A stretch of DNA of 64,000 nt from Planctomycetaceae bacterium (GTDB taxonomy: Bacteria; Planctomycetota; Planctomycetia; Planctomycetales; Planctomycetaceae): assembly GCA_021732975.1 (NCBI GenBank), contig JAKFWC010000022.1:81255-145254 (forward strand), read 5' to 3'. The first letter of the stretch is position 1. Each line of letters begins with the position of its first letter. Both the position numbers and the translations under genes were made by a program. This document shows, in pieces, positions 8,796 to 16,853 of this stretch. Under the pieces are notes generated by a model, which was not told the origin of the DNA, ran no database searches, and worked only from the letters and a program-made list of their open reading frames with translations.

Positions 8796-10340
8796 ATGGT
8801 GTGTGGTCTCGCACGAAGTCTGATTCGCGCGGGCGCAGTCGCGCTCGGCCTGATCGCAGCGGCCGGTGGGTCAACGACGTTCGCCGATGTCAAAGTCCCC
8901 AACATTTTCACCGATCATATGGTGTTGCAGCAGGGACAGAAGAACCGCGTGTGGGGTTCGGCCGACGCTGGGGAAACCGTGAAGGTGACCTTCGGCGGAC
9001 AATCGCACACGGCCACGCCCGGTGCGGACGGCAAGTGGACGGTGACCCTCGATGCGCTGCCGGTGAATGCGACGCCGCAGACGCTGACCATCGCCGGCAA
9101 GAACACGATCAAGATCGAAGACGTGCTCGTTGGCGAAGTCTGGATCTGTTCCGGCCAGTCGAACATGCAATGGTCCGTCAACAGCTCGACGGATTCCGAT
9201 CTGGAAAAGCTCTCCGCGAAGTTCCCGAAAATTCGGATGATCAATTTCCCGCAGATTGGCAAACAGGAATCGATTTGGTCACACGACGATCGAAAATGGC
9301 AGGTGTGTGCTCCGGAGACCGTCGGTGGGTGGTCGGCCGTGGGGTATTTCTTCGCCAAGCAACTGCACCAGACGCTGGATGTGCCGGTGGGCATGATCAA
9401 CAACGCCTGGGGCGGCAGTGCCGCGGAAGCGTGGGTGAACCGCGACCTGCTCGCCAAGACCGAAGAATTCAAGCCGCTGATGGATCGCTGGGAACAGCAG
9501 GAAAAAGCGTTCGAGGAACTGTCCCTGAAAGCCGATCTTGGCGAGGATCAGAAGAAACAGCTTGGCAACTTGAAAGGACAGATGGGGGGCAACCATCGTC
9601 CCGGCAACATTTATAATGGCGTGTTGAAATCGCATCTCGGTTATGGCATCCGTGGAGCAATCTGGTACCAGGGCGAATCGAACGCCGGCCGGGCTTACCA
9701 GTACCGCAATCTGTTCCCGCTGATGATCAAGAATTGGCGGGACGAATGGGGCCAGGGCGATTTCCCGTTCTACTATGTGCAACTCGCCGATTTTCTCGCC
9801 GAAAAGCCAGAGCCGGGCGACAGCAGTTGGGCCGAGCTTCGCGAAGCGCAGACGATGACGATGGACAAGCTGCCGAACGTCGGCGAAGCCGTGATCATCG
9901 ACATCGGCGAAGGCAAAGACATTCACCCCAAGAACAAGCTGGACGTTGGCAAGCGGCTGGCCCGATGGGCACTTGCTAAGGACTATGGTGTGCAGGTTCC
10001 CTACAAGAGTCCGCGGTACAAGTCGATGGTGAAGAATGGCAACAAGATCACACTGACGTTCGATAATCTCGATGGCGGTTTCCGTCCGTTCGATGTCAAC
10101 GAACCGCGCGGATTCGCCATTGCCGGTGCCGACAAGAAGTTTGTGTGGGCACGGGCGAAGTTCACCGATGACAAGAAAAAGACGGAGGTCGAAGTCTGGA
10201 GCGATGCTGTCGCCGACCCGGCTTCCGTGCGATATGCCTGGGCCGATAACCCCGTGTGCAACATGTACAGCAATGCGGGCTTGCCGTTGACCCCGTTCCG
10301 AACCGACGACTGGCCGGGTGTGACGATCAACAGCAAGTAA
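8796..10340 (+). CDS. Secreted sialate O-acetylesterase family esterase
   Basis: 514 residues with a signal peptide ending near ...STTFA. SGNH-like esterase: Ser122 in WICSGQSNMQW, the second block AIWYQGESNAGRA, and a C-terminal DIHPKNK with the catalytic His. These enzymes remove acetyl groups from sialic acid or plant polysaccharides outside the cytoplasm and are abundant in polysaccharide-degrading planctomycetes. An N-terminal beta-sandwich (about 25-105) precedes the catalytic part. AAGGA at 8783-8787 fits ATG 8796; a GTG directly before it (8793) is equally in frame. A strong hairpin follows at 10369-10404. Confidence 0.9.
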   Translation: MVCGLARSLIRAGAVALGLIAAAGGSTTFADVKVPNIFTDHMVLQQGQKNRVWGSADAGETVKVTFGGQSHTATPGADGKWTVTLDALPVNATPQTLTIAGKNTIKIEDVLVGEVWICSGQSNMQWSVNSSTDSDLEKLSAKFPKIRMINFPQIGKQESIWSHDDRKWQVCAPETVGGWSAVGYFFAKQLHQTLDVPVGMINNAWGGSAAEAWVNRDLLAKTEEFKPLMDRWEQQEKAFEELSLKADLGEDQKKQLGNLKGQMGGNHRPGNIYNGVLKSHLGYGIRGAIWYQGESNAGRAYQYRNLFPLMIKNWRDEWGQGDFPFYYVQLADFLAEKPEPGDSSWAELREAQTMTMDKLPNVGEAVIIDIGEGKDIHPKNKLDVGKRLARWALAKDYGVQVPYKSPRYKSMVKNGNKITLTFDNLDGGFRPFDVNEPRGFAIAGADKKFVWARAKFTDDKKKTEVEVWSDAVADPASVRYAWADNPVCNMYSNAGLPLTPFRTDDWPGVTINSK

Positions 10341-10368
10341 GCTGTCGTTCGCCGCCCTGCATCAAAAC

Positions 10369-10404
10369 CAAGAGGCCGACTGCTCCAAAGCAGTCGGCCT
10401 CTTG
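10369..10404 (+). terminator. Long hairpin after the sialate esterase gene
   Basis: Perfect 16-base arms, 10369-10384 and 10389-10404, around loop CCAA, starting 28 bases past the stop. There is no U-tract, but the stem is strong enough for a terminator or mRNA 3' end. Confidence 0.7.
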
Positions 10405-10410
10405 TATTGA

Positions 10411-10501
10411 ACGAGCTGGAAACGTGAGCGACGGGCGGTTCCACCCGGGATTTTCACGGGGCAACAGAAATGCAAATGCCCGTCACTCACGCTTCCGACT
10501 T
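10411..10501. repeat. Family A inverted-repeat element, copy 3
   Basis: Imperfect arms at 10411-10435 (GAGCTGGAAACGTGAGCGAC core) and 10479-10501. The internal segment has a GATTTTCACGGGG stretch resembling GATATTCACAGGG in copy 2, so the copies share more than their arms. Confidence 0.7.
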
Positions 10502-10530
10502 GTGAATGCAAGGCGAGGCGGAGCCTCAAA

Positions 10531-10562
10531 GAAAAAAGGCTCCCAGGCAGGAGCCTGGGAGC
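10531..10562 (-). terminator. Terminator of the tail-specific protease gene
   Basis: Ten-base arms 10539-10548 and 10553-10562 (GCTCCCAGGC / GCCTGGGAGC) around a 4-base loop. On the minus strand the stem is followed by CTTTTTTCTTT, a classic intrinsic terminator 29 bases after the protease stop. A smaller GAGGC/GCCTC inverted repeat flanks it at 10515-10526. Confidence 0.85.
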
Positions 10563-10590
10563 AGTGAATGCGATGGTGATCGGTCCGCTC

Positions 10591-12651
10591 TTACCGCGAG
10601 GCCGCCGTGCGGGCCTGGCGGAGAAGATGCAGATAATCGGCGGCGATGTGGAGGACTTCCTTGTTGTAATCGGTCTCTTTGAAGACCGGACCTTCGCCCG
10701 TGCCGTTTTCCTTTTCTTCTTCTTCCTTAGCGACTTCGTTTGCTGCCTTATCTTCGTCCCGTTCCTTCTGCAACGTTTCCTCGTTCAGCGAAACCGTCTT
10801 GCGATTCTTCCGCGTGAGGTATCGCTCGATATCCTTCTTGATCTCGGCGAACTTCGGGTCGGCCGCGATGCGCTTGGCGCTCGTCTCCCGCAGACCGGCA
10901 ATGATCCCCGGTTCGGCCATGTTGTAAATCACATGGGCGGCGGGTTCGATGCGATCGAATGCCAACGCATTTTCGAGGAACGATTCGCCCAGGTCCATGT
11001 GATCGAGCAGCGACGGCAGAACGATGTCCGATTCCACGCCGCGGTTCTGCGTGCTGTCGCCGTTCACGCGGTAGAACTGGTTGATGGTCAGCTTCAAGGC
11101 ACCGCGATTCTGGCGGGCCGTCAGGAAACCGCTCGTCACCGGCATCACGTTCTGAACGGTCCCTTTGCCGTGCGTGGTGGTGTCGCCGATGATGAGGCCG
11201 CGGCGGTAGTCCTTAATTACAGCGGCGAAAATCTCCGAAGCGGAGGCCGCCAGCCGATTACAGAGCACGACCACCGGGCCATCGTACTGCACGCCGGATT
11301 CCGTATCGTCGTGGCTTTTCACTTTGCCGTTTTGTTCTTTCACCTGCACCACGGGGCCTTTGTCGACAAACAACCCCGACACTTCGATGGCTTCGCTGAG
11401 GGCCCCGCCACCATTCATACGGAGGTCGACCACGACCACGTCAACACCGCCCTGCTTGCGGAAGTCGGCGAGAACTTTACTGACATCGCGGGCCGTGCTC
11501 TTGAAGTCATCCAATCCCTGCTGGGCACCGCTGAAATCGCGATAAAACGACGGGATATCGATCACACCGACGCGGCCGGTCGTACCCGGAATCCACTTCG
11601 ACGAATCGATAATCTCGCCTTTGACTTCGGAAGAAGTCAATTCGATCTTCGCCCGCACCAGCGTGTATTCCACGGTTTCGTTGGCACCATTGAGCACCCG
11701 CAGGCGAACGCGCGAGCCGCCTTCACCCCGAATGAGACGCACCACGCGACTGAGTTTCATCTCGACGATGTCGACCCACTCGCCATCGCCTTGTGCCACC
11801 GCGGTGATCTTATCGTTGACCTTCAAGCGGGCGTCCTTTTCCGCCGCCCCACCCTTCACCACTTGCGCGACGATTGTGTAACCGTCTTCCGACCGCAACG
11901 CGGCTCCGATGCCTTCCAGACTCAACCGCATCTGGATGTTGAAGTCTTCCAGCGTCTGCGGAGACATGTAGCTCGAATGGGGATCGAAGCAGTGGGCTAA
12001 CGACGACAGGTACATCTCGAGGACTTCGCTGTCTTCGGTGTCGTGCGCATTCCGCTTCACAGTGTCGTACCGTTTGTGCAACCGTTTTTTGGCTTCTTCC
12101 GGGGCGATCTTGTCGAGATTCATTCCCAGCAGATCGAACTTGATCCGCTTCCGCCAGCGCTCGTTCAATTCTTTCACATCCGGCGCCCAACTGATCTGAT
12201 CTCCATCGACCGACATCGACTCATCGACGGTAAAGTCATGTGCCGCATCGACATTCTTGTGTGCTACGGCGATTCGCTCGTCAAGGCGTCGCAGATACGT
12301 CGAGAACACCAGGCGCGCGAAATCGACATTTCCCTGCTTCAGAATCAGGTCGTCGAGCTGATCGCGGTAGCGATTGAATTCGTCGATGTCCGACTGCAGA
12401 AAATAGAGCTTCTGCGGGTCGAGGTCTTTCAGCAGACGTTTAACGAGCATCTGCGAAATGCGGTCGTCGATCTGTTTCTGACTGATGTGATGCTTGCTGA
12501 TCATGTCCGCGACGAGTTTCGCGGTGGTGTTTTCGTTGCTGTTGCCGTTATTCAGCTGCTGGGCACCGATGGTCGAAGCGACCAGAAGGACCACCAGACC
12601 GGAGACGCAACAGGCCGTACGAGAGGGCAAACACAGTCTCATGGAGCTCAT
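10591..12651 (-). CDS. prc: Tail-specific (C-terminal processing) protease, S41A
   Basis: 686 residues. Periplasmic Ser/Lys-dyad protease that trims or degrades proteins by their C-termini. A signal peptide ends at about 30 (STIGAQ). A long helical N-terminal domain follows, with the SYMSP stretch (about 215-225); then a PDZ domain (about 250-330), the S41 core with NRLAASASEIFAA (Ser about 468) and THGKGTVQ (Lys), and a Lys/Glu-rich C-terminal helical tail (DUF3340-like). Length and order match E. coli Tsp/Prc. It is monocistronic with its own terminator at 10531-10562. Confidence 0.92.
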   Translation of the reverse strand: MSSMRLCLPSRTACCVSGLVVLLVASTIGAQQLNNGNSNENTTAKLVADMISKHHISQKQIDDRISQMLVKRLLKDLDPQKLYFLQSDIDEFNRYRDQLDDLILKQGNVDFARLVFSTYLRRLDERIAVAHKNVDAAHDFTVDESMSVDGDQISWAPDVKELNERWRKRIKFDLLGMNLDKIAPEEAKKRLHKRYDTVKRNAHDTEDSEVLEMYLSSLAHCFDPHSSYMSPQTLEDFNIQMRLSLEGIGAALRSEDGYTIVAQVVKGGAAEKDARLKVNDKITAVAQGDGEWVDIVEMKLSRVVRLIRGEGGSRVRLRVLNGANETVEYTLVRAKIELTSSEVKGEIIDSSKWIPGTTGRVGVIDIPSFYRDFSGAQQGLDDFKSTARDVSKVLADFRKQGGVDVVVVDLRMNGGGALSEAIEVSGLFVDKGPVVQVKEQNGKVKSHDDTESGVQYDGPVVVLCNRLAASASEIFAAVIKDYRRGLIIGDTTTHGKGTVQNVMPVTSGFLTARQNRGALKLTINQFYRVNGDSTQNRGVESDIVLPSLLDHMDLGESFLENALAFDRIEPAAHVIYNMAEPGIIAGLRETSAKRIAADPKFAEIKKDIERYLTRKNRKTVSLNEETLQKERDEDKAANEVAKEEEEKENGTGEGPVFKETDYNKEVLHIAADYLHLLRQARTAASR

Positions 12652-12950
12652 CCGTGTTCAGAGACGGGGCTGGCGGCAGCGATATTTCACTGCGATCATC
12701 GAATCGTAGCCAAACAGGCCGGTTGTGGCAAGACGCGCTGTGAACGAGGGTTACATTCATGCCGACAGGACACATCCCACTTGGGAAATGGAAGAACGCC
12801 GTCGAATGAACGGGGAAGCCACCCGCGAAAAATCGGCTTTGTTCAACGGCCCGGCGAATCGAACGATTCGGCCTCGCGTCTTCAATTCAACCCGCAAACA
12901 AAACCCTCGCTTGGCAGGCGGCCGGGCGCGGAGTTATAGTGTCGCGGCCT
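12652..12950. other. Divergent control region, protease and tRNA-Ser
   Basis: 299 bases between the protease start and the tRNA. I saw no credible gene, strong palindrome or confident promoter match; it should contain the promoters of both flanking genes. Confidence 0.5.
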
Positions 12951-13037
12951 GGAGAGGTGGCTGAGCGGCCGAAAGCACCGCATTGCTAATGCGGCGTAGG
13001 GGAAACTCTACCGCGGGTTCGAATCCCGCCCTCTCCG
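12951..13037 (+). tRNA. tRNA-Ser (anticodon GCT)
   Basis: 87 nucleotides, class II. The acceptor stem GGAGAGG (12951-12957) pairs with CCTCTCC (13030-13036), with discriminator G at 13037. The anticodon stem is CCGCA/TGCGG with loop TTGCTAA, placing GCT at 12985-12987 (reads AGC/AGU). A long variable arm and GGGTTCGAATCCC T-arm are present. CCA is not encoded. Confidence 0.97.
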
Positions 13038-13045
13038 TTACCGAT

Positions 13046-13100
13046 AAACGCGTCGTCCGAAGTGGCTTTGCAGCAATAACTTCGGGCGACGCGTTTCTTT
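13046..13100 (+). terminator. tRNA-Ser terminator
   Basis: Eighteen-base arms, 13046-13063 and 13079-13096, pair with one mismatch, followed by CTTTT. It begins 9 bases after the tRNA. The rest of 13101-13313 shows nothing I can support. Confidence 0.8.
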
Positions 13101-13313
13101 TGGCAGAACGCTTTCTGCCAGATCACGGCCAAATGAGGGCTTACGAAGCCTTGCCGCACCAAGTCTGGCTGCTTGAAACTGATCCGGCGGCACGGCTGTT
13201 TTCTTCGGTGGGGGGGAAGGACAACACGGTCCTTCTGCCGTCGCGATTTATGGGCTCCAAGTGATTGTCGCGGTGGACCATCGCCGCACCCGCATGGCCC
13301 ACTTCGTAGTCCG

Positions 13314-14654
13314 TTATGAATCTTCTAATCGTAATCGTTCAAGGATGCGGTAGAGTTTGCGGCGATGGATCCCCAGTGCGCGAGCTGCGAGCGATTTGTT
13401 TCCCTCGCAGCGCTGCAACACATCCTGGACATGTTGTCGCTCGATGTCGACGAGGTGATCGCCGGTTGCGGAAGCGGCTGCCGCAATTGTGCCGGGAACG
13501 ATCTCGCCCGTCTGGTCAATGATCTCCGTTGGAAGGTCATCCAGCGAGACGATTGGCGGCGTCGCGAGAATGGTGGCGCGATCCATCACATTGCGAAGCT
13601 GGCGAACGTTGCCCGGCCAGTTGTAGTGCTGCAATGCTTCCAGAGCATCAGCTTCGATCGACCATCCGGTTGGTAAAAAGTGATGCACGAGCAATGAAAC
13701 ATCGCCGGATCGATCGCGCAGCGGAGGCAGAATAATCGGCAGGACGTTGATCCGATACCATAAATCCTCGCGGAAACGATGCTCCCGCACTTCCACACTG
13801 AGGTCGCGGTTCGTCGCCGCGACAATGCGGACATCGACGCGACGTTCCTGCGAAGAACCGACGCGACGCAACGAGCCATCTTCCAGCACGCGGAGCAGTT
13901 TCGGCTGTACCGCACCGGGCAGTTCGCCGATTTCGTCGATGAACAGCGTGCCTCCATCGGCGACTTCAAAGAGCCCGGCTTTAGCTTCGGTGGCCCCGGT
14001 GAAGGCCCCCTTCTCGTGTCCGAAGAGTTCGCTTTCCACGAGTTGGTCGGGCAACGCGGCACAGTTCACGACGACGAACGGGCGATCGGCGCGCAGACTG
14101 CAGCGTTGAATCGCTCGGGCGGCGAGTTCCTTGCCGACTCCGGTTTCACCCAGGACGAGCACCGGCTTGTCGGTGGGACCGATGCGCTCAATCAATTGCA
14201 GCGCGGCGCGCAACGCGGGGGAATCGCCCACCATCTCACGCGTCACTTGTTCCCGGCGGGCAATCGCTTTCCACTGCTCGGCTTCTTTCTTGACGCGGCC
14301 ATGCTCGGCGGCCTTACGGCAGCGTTCTTCGAGGGCCGACAATCCAAACGGCTTGGTCAGATAGTCATTCGCGCCGCACTTCATCGCCTCGACCGCGGTT
14401 TCCACCGTGGCGGACCCCGTCAACATGATGATTTCGGTTTCGATTCCCGCGTCGTGCCAGCGCTGGAGCAGATCGAGACCCGTCATATCGGGCAGGCGGA
14501 GATCAATGATGGCAACATCGAAACGACGCTGCGACATCTGCTCGAGCGCGGCGTCCCCACGCCCGACATCGGCGACCCGGTGACCGCGGCGGGTCATCCA
14601 TTGCCGGACGGTCAGGCGAAAGTCGTCATCATCTTCGACCAGGAGAATATCCAT
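13314..14654 (-). CDS. NtrC-family sigma-54-dependent response regulator
   Basis: 446 residues. The receiver domain (1-115) has the acidic pocket EDDDD and phospho-acceptor Asp51 (IIDLRLPDMTG). The AAA+ domain (about 140-365) has Walker A GETGVGKE and the sigma-54 contact loop GAFTGA; a Fis-type helix-turn-helix ends the protein (NKSLAARALGIHRRKLYRILER). It activates RNA polymerase-sigma-54. The start is ATG 14654, where the receiver fold begins; the frame stays open 120 codons upstream but that part is not protein-like. No kinase is adjacent; the PAS kinase at 23012 and the divergent sigma-54 promoter at 14846 make the oxidase operon its likely target. Confidence 0.9.
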   Translation of the reverse strand: MDILLVEDDDDFRLTVRQWMTRRGHRVADVGRGDAALEQMSQRRFDVAIIDLRLPDMTGLDLLQRWHDAGIETEIIMLTGSATVETAVEAMKCGANDYLTKPFGLSALEERCRKAAEHGRVKKEAEQWKAIARREQVTREMVGDSPALRAALQLIERIGPTDKPVLVLGETGVGKELAARAIQRCSLRADRPFVVVNCAALPDQLVESELFGHEKGAFTGATEAKAGLFEVADGGTLFIDEIGELPGAVQPKLLRVLEDGSLRRVGSSQERRVDVRIVAATNRDLSVEVREHRFREDLWYRINVLPIILPPLRDRSGDVSLLVHHFLPTGWSIEADALEALQHYNWPGNVRQLRNVMDRATILATPPIVSLDDLPTEIIDQTGEIVPGTIAAAASATGDHLVDIERQHVQDVLQRCEGNKSLAARALGIHRRKLYRILERLRLEDS

Positions 14655-14845
14655 TCGACGCGGCTCGCGATCCGACAGGGAAATGGGGCTGCCGACCACG
14701 ATTGTGACAAATCCGCACACTGCACGCATCTGCTGTGACGAGCCCGCACACCACATCCGTGCAATTGTTCCCTCGCCGCGTTGAGAACGACGCCGTTTCG
14801 GGCGGGAAACGCGATTTTGAATTCTTTGCCGGCAACCAGCGCCGC

Positions 14846-14861
14846 TGGCATCCCTGTTGCT
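14846..14861 (+). promoter_or_regulatory. Sigma-54 (-24/-12) promoter of the cbb3 oxidase operon
   Basis: TGGCAT-CCCTG-TTGCT matches the -24/-12 consensus (TGGCAC-N5-TTGCW) at all but one position, with the invariant GG (14847-14848) and GC (14859-14860) exactly 12 bases apart. Transcription would start near 14872, leaving a 61-base leader before GTG 14933. It lies between an NtrC-type activator and the oxidase operon, pointing into the operon. I did not find a clear FNR box (TTGAT-N4-ATCAA) in 14655-14932. A short inverted repeat, CGTTTC (14794-14799) / GAAACG (14806-14811), is a weak candidate activator site. Confidence 0.75.
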
Positions 14862-14932
14862 ATGAGGTCGACAGATGTCATTCCTCGAGAGTGCCTGTGC
14901 GGAATGCGTCGGATCTTGCCGGGAGCTTGTGC

Positions 14933-15979
14933 GTGAACCTGCGATTGATGAAATGGTCCGCCTGGATGGTCTGCCTTGTGGTGGGATTGGCAGGTTGTCA
15001 GCGGACAGAACCACCCCAGTTCGTCTCCATTCCCAAGGTTGGCGAGTTGCCTGCCGAGTTGCAGACAGCCGTGAAAGCTGAGCTCGTCAAGTATGCGGGA
15101 ACCTTTCAACAACCGAAGCTGATGACGGAGGCCGATGGGCCGAAGCCGGATTTGGCACGCGGACAAACGGTGTATCAGGAACGTTGCGTGCAGTGCCATG
15201 GCGTGAGTGGTGATGGTCAAGGGCATGCCGCGAAGTACATGTATCCCAAGCCGCGCGATTATCGCCGCGGGTTATTCAAGTTCACGTCGACACCCTACGG
15301 AGCCCGACCCCAGCGCGATGATCTGATGCGTACCGTCCGGCTCGGCATCCGCGGAACATCCATGCCCGGCTTCGCGCTGCTGCCGGAGCACGATCTGCAG
15401 TCGGTGGTCGATTACGTCCTGCTTTTGTCTCGACGCGGTGAACTCGAAGAGTTGCTGACATCAACCGCGGAATCGGAAGAAGAAGTCGATCCCGAAGCGG
15501 TCAAGGACGATCTCGTGCCCACCGTGCTGCGTCGCTGGCAGGAAGGGGACGAAGGCGAAGTCCGCACTCTCTCGCTGCCACCGAAGTTCACCTCGGCCCA
15601 TGTAGAGCGCGGCAAAGTCGCCTTCCTGTCAAAGGGTTGCTCGAAGTGCCACGGGGACGACGGCCGCGGCCAGACGCTGGAAAACCGCGGCAACGATGCC
15701 TGGGGACAACCGACGCGGGCTGCGGATCTCACGTCGGGAATGTTGCGAGGTGGCACGCGGCCCTTGGACATCTATCGCCGCATCTATTCGGGCATCAACG
15801 GCACGCCAATGCCGAGCTTCGCCAGCGCCTTGCAGAACGAACCGGACACGATCTGGGATCTGGTGGCCTATGTGTTGAGCGTGTCGAATCATCGCCGTGA
15901 AGGTCAGATTCCGCCGCCCGGTCCGAACCGTCCGTATCTCCCACCTGCCGCGGCGGACGTTGCTCCGACGGCTCCCTGA
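14933..15979 (+). CDS. Lipid-anchored di-haem cytochrome c (CcoP-like role)
   Basis: 348 residues. A lipobox (VCLVVGLAGC) attaches it to the membrane. Two cytochrome c domains carry CVQCH and CSKCH haem sites, each with a later Met ligand (TSMPGF and TPMPSF). In cbb3 oxidases CcoP is a di-haem cytochrome anchored by a helix; here a lipoprotein heads the operon and probably feeds electrons to CcoO/CcoN. GGGAG at 14921-14925 sits 7 bases before GTG 14933; an internal ATG at 14948 is an alternative start. The two haem domains are separated by an acidic linker. Confidence 0.82.
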   Translation: MNLRLMKWSAWMVCLVVGLAGCQRTEPPQFVSIPKVGELPAELQTAVKAELVKYAGTFQQPKLMTEADGPKPDLARGQTVYQERCVQCHGVSGDGQGHAAKYMYPKPRDYRRGLFKFTSTPYGARPQRDDLMRTVRLGIRGTSMPGFALLPEHDLQSVVDYVLLLSRRGELEELLTSTAESEEEVDPEAVKDDLVPTVLRRWQEGDEGEVRTLSLPPKFTSAHVERGKVAFLSKGCSKCHGDDGRGQTLENRGNDAWGQPTRAADLTSGMLRGGTRPLDIYRRIYSGINGTPMPSFASALQNEPDTIWDLVAYVLSVSNHRREGQIPPPGPNRPYLPPAAADVAPTAP

Positions 15980-16016
15980 ATCCACGAGAACGCACAGTTT
16001 TGGAGACACCACGGCG

Positions 16017-16685
16017 ATGACATTCGACGATCGCAAACTGACGGAACTGACGGAACTCCGTGAGCGCGTGCAGCGTCTGGAAGCGGAGTTGTCGGCCTCG
16101 ACATCTCCCGACCAGTGGCCGCCGACAGGCTTTTACTGGGCCTACTACGCCACCACGGGCTTCCTGCTGGGCATGTTCGGCGCGATGGCCAGCCTGATGA
16201 TCAATGTCATCGGAGCACCGATCGTCGGCAAGAGTCCGCTGGAACTGATTCGAGTCTATCTCACGTTTCCCCTCGGCGAACAAGCGTTGCGACTCGCGTC
16301 GCAGCAGACCGATGTCTATGCCATCGGTGACGGCGTGATGTTGGCGATCGGCTGTTGCCTGTACCTGGCGACGGGCATGGTCCTCGGCGTGCCGTTCTTC
16401 GCCGTGCTGGTTCGGCTCACGGAAGGGAAGTCAACGGGTTACCGCCTGGGAGTGGCAACCGTTCTATCGCTCATCCTGTGGACCATCAACTTTTACGGCA
16501 TTCTGTCGTGGCTGCAGCCGGCCCTGATTGGCGGAAATTGGATTACGGACCCCGCCATTCTGCCCACCTGGGTGGCCGCAGTGACGCACCTGATTTTCGG
16601 ATGGACATTGGCACTGCTGTATCCCTTGGGACGATTCCAGGTCTACCACCAACCGACGGCCATGCCCGGCCAGCGTGAGGATTGA
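16017..16685 (+). CDS. Four-helix membrane protein in the cbb3 operon, unknown function
   Basis: 222 residues. A short N-terminal coiled coil (LTELRERVQRLEAEL) faces the cytoplasm, followed by about four transmembrane helices (near 40-62, 103-130, 141-166, 183-205). No haem motif (CxxCH) or known domain. The start ATG 16017 has GGAGA at 16002-16006. It lies between the di-haem cytochrome and CcoN, 37 bases from the former. It is probably an accessory subunit or assembly factor of the oxidase, an inference from position only. Confidence 0.7.
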   Translation: MTFDDRKLTELTELRERVQRLEAELSASTSPDQWPPTGFYWAYYATTGFLLGMFGAMASLMINVIGAPIVGKSPLELIRVYLTFPLGEQALRLASQQTDVYAIGDGVMLAIGCCLYLATGMVLGVPFFAVLVRLTEGKSTGYRLGVATVLSLILWTINFYGILSWLQPALIGGNWITDPAILPTWVAAVTHLIFGWTLALLYPLGRFQVYHQPTAMPGQRED

Positions 16686-16687
16686 GT

Positions 16688-16765
16688 GTGTGCCACGGCC
16701 GTGTCGGCCATACGAAGTGGCAAAACGCACTGAAAAATCGCACGGCCGACACGGCCGTGGCACAC
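16688..16765. repeat. Family B inverted-repeat element, copy 1
   Basis: Perfect 22-base arms 16688-16709 and 16744-16765 (core TGCCACGGCCGTGTCGGCC), 34 bases apart. It begins 2 bases after the stop codon of the membrane protein gene and sits inside the oxidase operon, before CcoN. Confidence 0.92.
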
Positions 16766-16853
16766 AGAAGCAAATAGTTCAACGGGTTGCTAACGCCGTC
16801 CTATGGTTCACGACGAATCGCGACGCGGCTTTTGCCTTCACGGATCCTTTGGA

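Noticed and set aside
10564..12000. 478-codon frame opposite the tail-specific protease
   Set aside because: Antisense to a protease with intact catalytic motifs; no recognisable domain and no ribosome site.
14735..14932. N-terminal extension of the di-haem cytochrome reading frame
   Set aside because: The stretch contains the sigma-54 promoter and lacks a signal sequence; GTG 14933 has a good ribosome site and leads straight into the lipobox.
14655..14932. FNR box for the cbb3 operon
   Set aside because: Looked for TTGAT-N4-ATCAA by eye; only a poor GATTGTGACAAATC partial palindrome was found.
14655..15014. 120-codon upstream extension of the NtrC-type regulator
   Set aside because: Composition is not protein-like and receiver domains start at the MDILLVEDD segment.
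16688..16765. TGGCAC in the family B arms as sigma-54 -24 elements
   Set aside because: No GC pair lies at the required 12-base distance in either direction, and the sequence is explained by the inverted repeat.
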